From contig JAGTYA010000024.1 of assembly GCA_024291935.2 (NCBI GenBank), positions 5,332,001 through 5,396,000 on the forward strand: DNA of 64,000 nucleotides, in the 5' to 3' direction. Within the stretch, counting starts at the first letter, position 1; the number at the start of each line of letters is the position of its first letter. The notes below the pieces were generated by a model that saw nothing but the letters and a program-made list of their open reading frames with translations, was not told the DNA's origin and made no database searches. Source of the stretch: Okapia johnstoni. Lineage: Eukaryota > Chordata > Mammalia > Artiodactyla > Giraffidae. Positions 56,133 through 64,000 of the stretch are shown piece by piece. The translations under genes were made by a program, and so were the position numbers.

Positions 56133-56142
56133 AATAAGCGCT

Positions 56143-56513
56143 AGGATGGCAAAATAGCTTTGTGTCCCAGAGGCTGCAAATGAATTGAAACCACCAGCTG
56201 TGTGTCAGTCTTCAGCTGGTAGGGAACACAACTTTATTTCCCCTTCTGTCTGTGACAAACCAGCTGCCTGTCTCTGAGTAAGAACTCAATGAGTGTTTGC
56301 TCCGTGGTGACCTATTGAGAACCAGTGATTCCTTTAGGGGACACTCCACCAGGGGGCACACTACACAGTGGGAGGTTGGGGTCCGAGATCTGGTGAACAG
56401 GACTCTGCCAGCTCAGTGCCCTCCAGCCAGACGTGGCTCCACCATCAAAGAACCTTGTGGCTTCAGGCGTTGCAAGTGACCCACTGATGAGAATTGACAT
56501 TTGATGCTTTTTT
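56143..56513. other. Unique sequence with a CTCF-like site
   Basis: No repeat recognised between the SINE and the CHR element. Confidence 0.4.
56346..56359 (+). promoter_or_regulatory. CTCF core motif
   Basis: CCACCAGGGGGCAC fits every position of the CTCF core consensus CCASYAGRKGGCRS. It lies in non-repeat sequence, unlike many CTCF-like words in SINEs. Binding is not shown by sequence alone. Confidence 0.6.
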
Positions 56514-56527
56514 AAAAAGTACACTAA

Positions 56528-56635
56528 GGACTTCCCTGGTGGCCTAGTGATTAGGATTCAGGCCTTCACTGCCTGGTTCAAAGAACTGAGATCCCTCAAG
56601 CAGCATGGGGTGGCAAGAAAAAAAAGTAAAAATAA
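56528..56635 (+). mobile_element. CHR-type tRNA-derived SINE with 14-bp TSD
   Basis: Head ggacttccctggtggccta, promoter-like region, then an A-rich tail. Perfect duplication aaaaagtacactaa at 56514-56527 and 56636-56649. This family is shared by ruminants, hippos and whales, unlike Bov-tA. Confidence 0.93.
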
Positions 56636-56649
56636 AAAAAGTACACTAA

Positions 56650-57704
56650 ACATTGTTGCCTAAGGACCCCTTGGATATAAAAAGGGTGAAGCTGGCCACA
56701 ATAGTTAGCAACTCCTTCCATCAGCAAGTGGAGTCTATACCCCAGAAACTGGCCTGGGTGCTTGCCTTGACCCACAGAATGCAGCAGAACTGGCATCGGG
56801 CAGGCATGAGGAAGTGGCAAGAAGCCTAGTCTAGGAAAGATGGCTGGTAAGTTCTCAGGGGAGGTGGGAAAGACAGAGAGGAAATGGCTGCAGCAGGTTT
56901 GAACCATGACCACCCTTGTTCTGTAGTCACAGAACGACGAACAGTCACTTAGGAGATGGCAGGTGTTCCTGACGAACCCTCAGACCTCAGCGAAATGATT
57001 TCCAGGCTAAAGGGTGAAAGCATCCATTGGTGTCTCATCTGTGACAAACTCAAGGAGTCAGAGATGGGCTGAAGTGAGACTGTTCATTTTCAGGCCAAAG
57101 TATGAGAAAATACAGAGCTGCTAGGCCTCACTGGATTGGAAAATAATACAGTTTCTTATCTCCAGTCTCCCCAACCTGTAAATGATTTCCAGTGAAACAA
57201 GTCTTGCTGCCAAAGACTGAATTTAGGCTGAGGATGTAAGGTCTTTTGAGATCAAAGATTGTAGGCAATAACTCAGACACTCTCTCAGCTAAAGAAGAGA
57301 TTTTCTAAGAAGCTCAAGGATACAATCTCAAAGCAGGAGCAGCCTTTGCACAGAAAGGCATGTCTTGAGAACAGTCTTGCATGGGCCTCTTGTTGGAGTC
57401 ACAATGTTCAATTGCGAGGGCACTCAAATGCCTGGAAAACCCCAAAAGTTACAGAACGTGTTGTACCTGCAAAAGGGATTTCAATTTGGACCAAAGGGGA
57501 TGGGCCTCTGATACTCCAGATGGGAAGTGAGCTGAGAAATACACTTGGTTGCAAACACAGGTTGTTTCTTACTGAAAAGGAGGATCCAGAGGCTGGAGGC
57601 AGGAACGTGATGACAAGTCAAGACTCTGGACAACAACATCCTGGGAAACTACTCCCCAGGAGAGATAGGGACAAGTCAAGGACCATCTCTGATTCTGCAG
57701 AACT
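56650..57704. other. Unassigned sequence
   Basis: No repeat confidently assigned. LTR-like words occur near 56720-56800. The 136-codon frame at 57346-57756 ends inside BovB tail and is chance. Confidence 0.4.
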
Positions 57705-57715
57705 GGACAGTATTT

Positions 57716-58795
57716 CAGTTCAGTTCAGTTCAGTTCAGTCGCTCAGTCATGTCTGACTCTGTGACCCCATGGACTGCAGCACACCAGTCTTCCCTGTCCA
57801 TCATCAACTCCCAGAGCTTACTCAAGCTCCTGTCCATCGAGTTGGTGATGCCATCCAACCATCTCGATATCCTCTATCCTCCCATTCTCCTCCTGATTTC
57901 AACCTTTCCCAGCATCAGGGTCTTTTCAAATGAGTCAGTTCTTCACATCAGGTGGCCAAAGTATTGGAGTTTCAACCTCAACTTCAGTCCTTCCAATGAA
58001 TATTCAGGACTGATTTCCTTTAGAATTGATTGGTTGGATCTCCTTGTAGTCCAAGGGACTCTCAAGAGTTTTCTCCAACACCACAGTTCAAAAGCATCAA
58101 TTCTTTGCTGCTCAGCTTTCTTTATGGTCCAATTCTCACATCCATACATGACTATTGGAAAAACCATAGTTTTGACTAGACGAACCTTTGTCAGCAAAGT
58201 AGTGTCTCTGCTTTTTAATATGCTGTCTCGGTTTGTCATAGTTTTTCTTCCAAGGAGCAAGCATCTTTTAATTTCATGGCTGCAGTCACCCATCTGCAGT
58301 GATTTTGGAGCCCAAGAAAATAAAGTCTCTCACTGTTTCCATTGTTTCCCCATCAATTTGCCATGAAGTGAGGGCACCAGATGCCTTGATCTTAGTTTTT
58401 TGAATGTTGAGTTTTTAAGCTAACTTTTTCACTCTCCTCTTTCACTTTCATCAAAAGGCTCTTTAGTTCCTCTTCACTCTCTGCCATAAGGGTGGTGTCA
58501 TCTGCGTATCTGAAGTTATTGATATTTCTCCCAGCAATCTTGATTCCAGCTTGTGTCATCCAGCCCGACATTTCACATGATGTATTCTGCATGTCGGTTA
58601 AATAAGCAGGGTGACAATATACAGACTTGATGTACTCCTTTCCCGATTTGGAACCAGTCTATTGTTCCATGTCCGGTTCTAACTGTGGCTTCATAACCTG
58701 CATACAAATTTCTCAGGAGCCAGGTAAGGTGATCTGGTATTCTCATCTTTTTAAGAATTCTCCTGAAAATTTGCTGAAAAAGAATTTCCCCGGTG
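57716..58795 (-). mobile_element. BovB LINE, 1.08 kb, 5'-truncated, with 11-bp TSD
   Basis: Antisense. Tail (ttcag)n at 57716-57737, then 3' region, then partial reverse transcriptase up to 58795. Minus-frame fragments retain FRYADDTTLMAES near 58500 and FQIGKGVHQVCILSPCLF near 58640. Perfect duplication ggacagtattt at 57705-57715 and 58796-58806 proves the truncated copy inserted as such. Frameshifts break the coding sequence. Confidence 0.98.
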
Positions 58796-58806
58796 GGACA
58801 GTATTT

Positions 58807-59259
58807 ACTCGCCAGGATGTTAGGGTTGCATGGACCAGTGCCTGCCACTCTGGTCTTCCCCTCTTTTGATGGGAGAGTTCATTACATTTACCCCATCTCT
58901 GCCTCACAGTTCTACAAATCTGATCAGTGCATGGTAAGGGGAGAAGGTGAAATAAACTGCTATTTTAGCTTCTGGGTCTTTTGATCAAGCGAGCCATCCT
59001 CAGAGAGCCTCAGCCACATACAGACCTGATTTGATTATGAGATCCAGGGCATCCTGACTTATACTGTAATTAGATGAGATTTGGGGGTGCTCAGGGGGGA
59101 GAATATTTCACATGTGGGAGTTATGTAATTAATTATGGCCAGAGGGATGACTGTGCCAAATAGCAAAAAAAAAAAAAAAAAAAAAAAAGCCACAGTGCTT
59201 TGTGGCTCTTCACACACCCTCTCCCAGCATGAATGAGTTTGTCACATCACTTTCCTTCC
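58807..59259. other. Unassigned with poly-A run
   Basis: No gene. An A24 run lies at 59165-59188. Confidence 0.42.
59165..59188. repeat. Poly-A run (24 bp)
   Basis: Uninterrupted A, flanked right by a small hairpin-like gccacagtgctttgtggc. No retroposon was identified to its left, so its origin is unclear. Confidence 0.95.
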
Positions 59260-59650
59260 TCGCCTCTTCTCTGAAGGTATGACTGTGTCAACTCACTTTA
59301 TCCTCATAGCATCCCATGACGGTGTGAGTATGTGCATGCTCAGTTGCTTCAGTCATGTGCGACGCTATGGACTGTAGCCCTCCAGCTCCTCTGTCCATGG
59401 GATTCTCCAGGCAAGAATACTGGACTGGGTTGCCATGCTCTCCTCCAGGGGATCTTCCGGACCCAAGGATCGAGACTGCATCTCCTAAGTCTCTTGCACT
59501 GGTAAGTGGGTTCTTTATCATCGACAGTGGGGATCATCTTTGGTCCCATTTCACAGATGAGGAAGCTGAAGGACAAGAGACAGAGTGTTCCCCCAGATCA
59601 CACACTTGGTAAATAATTGTCAGGCCAAGACCCACACCCAGTCAGGCTGC
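59260..59650 (-). repeat. MIR SINE split by Bov-tA
   Basis: Left piece caactcactttatcctcat and right piece catttcacagatgaggaag, aagctgaaggacaagagac, gatcacacacttggtaaat form one antisense MIR interrupted by a SINE. Confidence 0.82.
59322..59522 (-). mobile_element. Bov-tA SINE nested in MIR
   Basis: Antisense, gcatgctcagttgcttcag to ggtaagtgggttctttatc. The head end is short of the usual gccacc block. Confidence 0.9.
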
Positions 59651-60849
59651 CCCACAGCCTGCACACCTCCCACCCCACCCAGCACTTCCCAACCCTGCTC
59701 CCCTGAATGGTTCCCACGCCAGCAGATATATCGCTCCTCTGGGCCTGGGGCTCGGGGCAGCCAGACACCCAAGCTCACATTTTGCACAAGGGGGGGTTGT
59801 CCCCTCCCCTGGGGTGCCGGGTCAAGGCTGCCACTATCCAGGCTGGCCCCGGGGGTGGATTGTAAGACTATTGGGTGTGGCTCCGCTCTGTGCTGTGTGT
59901 CCTTTCTGGCATTTAAGGAAGGTTGTCATTGGTCATCGCTGTTAGTGTGACTGGAGTTGTTACTGTGATCACTGCCATGGGCTGTGAGCCTCTCAGAACA
60001 TCAGCACAATCCAGGAAAACGTTCGTCTTCTGGGAGGACACAGGACTCTGTCACACGCCCCTGCTGGACCTCTCATCTAGAGAAGTGACCTGGGCCCTGT
60101 CTGAGCCTTTCAGTCCAGTCCAGAGGGGGGCCTTGCAGCCTGCTTTGTGCCCAAAGCTCCCCTGAACCTTCAAGGGCTGACATCCTTCTTGTTGTCACAA
60201 CAGGTCTATCTCTGACCCCATTAGGTACAAATATACAAGAGAACGGGGTATCAGTTACAAAGACTTGATAAAAAGAGGTCATCACACCCCCTGATTCCTG
60301 CATCCCTCTCCTGGGCTCCTAGGGACACTGACTCCCTCCACACCCTCCAGGGGAGGCCACGCCAAGCCCACATCCCTGGGAGCCTGTGCTCTGAACTGGG
60401 GGTGGAAGGGAGCAAAAAGAAAGGGTCTCCATGCCCTTGACTCAGAGCAGAGCAGGAGGCCCCTGCAGTGGAGTGGACTCTGTGCTTTAGGAACTTCCTA
60501 CAAAGCCAAACAGCCTGTCATAGAAAAAACAGCTTCGTTTCAGATTTCTCTGATGCTCAATTTAAATGCAGCCCTTGTCCAAAGGCCAGCTGTGTTCAGA
60601 GAAACAATGAAACAATATGGCTTCTGTCTTGTACACACATGGAATTATGCTCCCCCTGGGACGCTGGGAGTGTTGCCCATGCTTATTTGCAAACCAGAGG
60701 AGTCTCAGCTGTTATGAGAGGGAGGAGGCTGCCATCAGAGGACAGCTGGATGAGCCTGGGCTGCTGAGGGGTCAGGACCAGGAAGGTCTTTAGACCATGG
60801 GATTGTCTAGCATGCAAGATGACCAACTGTCCCAGTTTACCTGGTACTA
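59651..60849. other. Unassigned sequence
   Basis: No gene or repeat recognised. Paired frames at 59585-60303 on both strands lack support. Confidence 0.42.
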
Positions 60850-62382
60850 TAGAGGAGTCACTCACCTAGAGCCAAACATCCTGCAGTCTAAGGTCAAGTG
60901 GGCCTTAAGAAGTGTTATTATGAACAAAGCTAGTGGAGGTGACGGAATTCTAGCTGAGCTATTTCAAATCCTAAAAGATGCTGTGAAAGTGCTGCACTCA
61001 ACATGCCAGCAAATTTGGAAAACTCAGCAGTGGCCACAGGCCTGGAAAAAGTCAGTTTTCATTTCAATCCCCCAAAATGGCAATGCCAAAGAATGTTCAA
61101 ACTACTGTATAATTGCACTCATCTCACACACTAGCAAAGTAATGCTCAAAATCCTTCAAGATAAGCTTCAACACTATATGAACTGAGAACTTTCAGATTT
61201 CCAAATGTACAAGCCGGATTTAGAAAAGGCAAAGGAACCAGAGATCAAATGGCCAACATCCGCTGGATCATAGAAAAAACAAGGGAATTTCAAAAAAAAA
61301 TCTATTTTTGCTTCACTGACTACTCTAAAGTCTTTGACTGTGTGGATCACAACAAACTGTGGAAAATTCTTAAAGAGATGGGAATACCAGACCACCTTCC
61401 CTGCCTCCTAAGAAACCTATATGTAGCTCAAGAAGCAATAGTTAGAACCAGACATGGAACAATGGACTGGTTCCAAATTGGGAAAGGACTAATGTCAAGG
61501 CTTCATATTGTCACCCTGCTTATTTAATTTGTATGCAGAGTACATCATGTGAAATGCCGGGCTGGATGACTCACAAATTGGAATCAACATTGCCGGGAGA
61601 AATATCGACAACCTCAGATATGAAGATGACACCATTCTAATGGCAGAAAGCAAAGAGGAACTGAAGAGCCTCTTGGTGAGGATGAAAGAGGTGAGTGAAA
61701 AAGCTGGCTTAAAACTCAGCACTCAAAAAACCAAGATCATGGCATCTGATCTCATCACTTCACAGCGAATAGATGAGGAAAAAGTGGAAATAATGACAGA
61801 TTTTATTTTCTTGGTCTCCAAAATCACTGTAGATGGTGACTGCAGCCATGAATTAAAAGATATTTGCTCCTTGGAAGAAAAACTATGACAAACCTAGATA
61901 GCATATTAAAAAGCAGCGACATCACTTTGACTATATAGTCAAATCTACGGTTTTTCCAGCAGTCATGTATAGATGTGAGAGTTGGACCATAAAGAAGGCT
62001 GAGCACTGAAGAATTGATGATTTCAAATTGTGGTGTTGGAGAAGACTCTTGAGAATCCCATGGACAGCAAGGTCAAACCAGTCAATCCTAAAGGAAATCA
62101 GTCCTGAATATTCAGTGGATGGACTGAATTAGAGCTGAAGCTCTAATACTTTGGCTACCTGATGCAAAGAGCTGATTCACTGGAAAAGACCCTGATGCTG
62201 GGAAAGACTGGAGGCAATAAGAGAAGGGGGTGGCAGAGGATGAGATGATTGGGTGGCATCATCAACTCAGTAGACATGAGTTTGAGCAAACTCTGGGAGA
62301 CAGTAGAGGGCAGGGAAGTCTGGTGTGCTGTAGGTCATGCAGTCTCAGATACTCAGACACAACTTAGTGACTGAATAACAAA
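60850..62382 (+). mobile_element. BovB LINE, about 1.5 kb, sense
   Basis: Begins in the reverse transcriptase (gagtcactcacctagagcc) and ends at gactgaataacaaaaa. It is the only long sense-strand BovB here. Reverse transcriptase fragments lie in broken frames: TNKASGGDG-like text near 60920, FTDYSKVFDCVDHNK near 61315, and the catalytic box near 61619. Confidence 0.96.
60860..61890 (+). pseudogene. BovB reverse transcriptase relic with altered active site
   Basis: Frames at 60860-61186, 61249-61527 and 61640-61888 together cover much of the reverse transcriptase. The catalytic box reads YEDD (61619-61630) instead of YADD as in the two other long copies in this window. Motif A has FTDYSKVFD where the 51-kb copy has FIDYAKAFD. 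The catalytic aspartates remain, but stops and frameshifts make it a dead copy. More diverged than the copy at 50.4-53.2 kb. Confidence 0.9.
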
Positions 62383-63769
62383 AATAGAAGGGTTTCCTGG
62401 GACGTGGGGCTCTGCTAAAATCAAAACCATCTGGGCACACGGGATGGCTGGCCACCCTAAAGGCAGAGACAAAAGCTCACGTCAGGGTCACCCCGATCAA
62501 GACTGGGAGACTGAGTGGGCTGATGTGGCTTGAGCTCTAGGATGGAAAATCAGAGGACGAGCTTCATAATAAGAAGCAAGTGTTTCCTGGTTCTCCCTGA
62601 CAAATTTTAATCATGGGCAGGATTTAATTTTTGAGTCAGCATTTTGCTATAATCTCACTGCCTGCAGTGGGGCAGGATGGGAAGTGGGGCTGGAATGAAT
62701 GGGGAACTCTCTGGGGGTGACTGCAGGGTCGGGGAGAGTCTGATGGGGACTGGCCCAAGGTGGAGGTAGTGGACACAGGACCCAAGTCAGGCAAGACAAC
62801 AGTGCCAGGTCCTAAAGTCCCAGAAAAGGACAAGTAGAGGCTGAGGCAAGGACGGGATTACAAGAGACCAGCCGTGGAGAGAGGGCTGCACCTGGCAGTC
62901 ACCCTAGGTTCAGGAAGGAAGGGCAGGGGTGGGGACACAACTGGGAGACCGGAACCACTCACAGTTGCCTGTAGTGGGGACATCAGGAAGTTGCAGTCTT
63001 ATGGTTCGCCCCAGCCTACAGCTGTATGAGGACCACTGCAGCACTAAAGGAACACATAATCGTCACCCTTTCCACCCTTCCAAGTGTGCTGTTGCCCACC
63101 CCCACCTGTGTAAGGGCAGGCACAGGGCATCCAGCTCCTGCTCTCTCCTACCAGCCGCGCCAGGCCTATGCTGGGCAACCTGGGGTGCTTGAAAGGTGAA
63201 GACCTGCAGCTGGCACAGCGACCTTGGTCCTTGGGAAGGTGCATGTCTGCAGAAGGGAGCAGGAACCACAGGAATGAACCCTGGACACCCAGGAACCCTT
63301 GGGAGCCAGGCGCTCACCCGCAGGCCCAGGAATAGACGTGCTAGGTTCCCAGGTGAGCACTGCGTAGACAACAGCTCCAGCTCTGCAGACTGTCAGCAGC
63401 AGGAATAATTAGAATCCTAAAAAGCCTCATTATTTCTCCCAGGGCCAAGGCGCTCTTTGGAAAAAGGGATGTTTCCTGCCAGATCGTCCCCTGAATGTGC
63501 GTTTGCCACAGGCTATTGTGTAAACCCACGTTTGGCCCATTAGAAAAGATGTGACTTATCCACTTGACTGGCCGTAACTCCAAACCCTCAAAGTGTGGCC
63601 ATAATTAGCAGCCCAAAGAGAAGCCATGAAACATGACGGGGAAGTCAGCCCCTGGGCCCTGGACCCCTCATTCTGCACAGGAGAACCAGAGGGGAGGAGC
63701 TGGGGACACTTCAGGACATGGTCAGTCCTCAAGGAGAGAACCTGGGATGAGGATAAAGGCCCAGCATCA
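62383..63769. other. Unassigned unique sequence
   Basis: No gene or repeat recognised. Small frames at 62929-63583 overlap on both strands and are chance. Confidence 0.42.
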
Positions 63770-63960
63770 GGTCCAGTCCTGCCAATCGGCTTGTTGAGGC
63801 CCTACTGTGTGCCTGCCTGTGCAGGGGCGGAGGTGCAGCAGCAAACAGGCGAGGTTCCTGCCCCCAGGAGCCAATGTCTGGAATGGGGGTGCAGGAAGGA
63901 GCAGGTAAACCACCATCCACAAGAGCATCCCGGATGGAAGAGGTGCTGGAAGAAAGTGAA
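63770..63960 (-). repeat. L2 LINE 3' end
   Basis: ggcttgttgaggccctact, gtgtgcctgcctgtgcagg and aggttcctgcccccaggag follow antisense L2 and probably continue past the window. Confidence 0.62.
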
Positions 63961-64000
63961 CAGGGTGACGTTAGAAAGTCTGAGAGTCTGGCTCTGGGCC

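Overview
This window is mammalian nuclear DNA from a ruminant (a bovid such as cattle, sheep or goat; I cannot separate the species by eye). The diagnostic evidence is many copies of ruminant-specific retroposons: BovB, an RTE-clade LINE, at about 14.2, 19.7, 28.7, 29.8, 44.1, 48.8, 50.4-53.2, 57.7-58.8 and 60.9-62.4 kb, and its dependent SINEs Bov-tA and Bov-A/Bov-A2, about 21 copies. Beneath them is an older mammalian layer of L2, MIR, L1 3' ends, MLT1-type LTRs, hAT (MER) transposons and one Cetartiodactyla-type CHR SINE. There is no bacterial or phage content, no operon and no CRISPR array.

I found no convincing protein-coding gene. Nearly all translated open frames are read-through of repeats: BovB reverse transcriptase, SINE arms, or a stop-free minisatellite. 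The only frames I keep, at low confidence, are a short minus-strand frame at 2783-3049 with one membrane segment and a plus-strand exon-like block at 40956-41253. The window therefore reads as intergenic or intronic DNA.

Layout. 0-10 kb: Bov-tA copies over MIR/L2 relics and an (AT)n microsatellite. 10-15.7 kb: an L1 tail split by a SINE, a heavily decayed retroviral pol relic, a Bov-A with clean target-site duplication (TSD), and an L2 copy split by a hAT element. 16.67-17.41 kb: a C-rich minisatellite with a 323-bp higher-order repeat whose first two copies look identical. 18-26 kb: mostly L2/MIR remains and unique GC-rich sequence. 28.7-30.5 kb: a BovB/Bov-tA composite plus another BovB. 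31-48 kb: mixed MIR/L2/SINE with several CpG-retaining or AT-rich candidate conserved elements; the strongest is at 40.95-41.46 kb. 50-62.4 kb: a BovB-rich segment with three long copies in both orientations, plus an MLT1 LTR, a CHR SINE and a strong CTCF-like motif. 62.4-64 kb: mostly unique sequence with L2 at the end.

How the parts relate: BovB supplies the retrotransposition machinery that Bov-tA and Bov-A parasitise through a shared 3' end. Perfect or near-perfect TSDs of 7-14 bp are visible around many insertions. Three insertions consist of two element pieces enclosed by a single TSD pair, which suggests template switching during insertion. The best candidates for unexplained function are the CpG-rich exon-like block near 41 kb, the CTCF-type site at 56.35 kb, an RFX X-box at 25.68 kb, and several AT-rich blocks that match no repeat I recognise.
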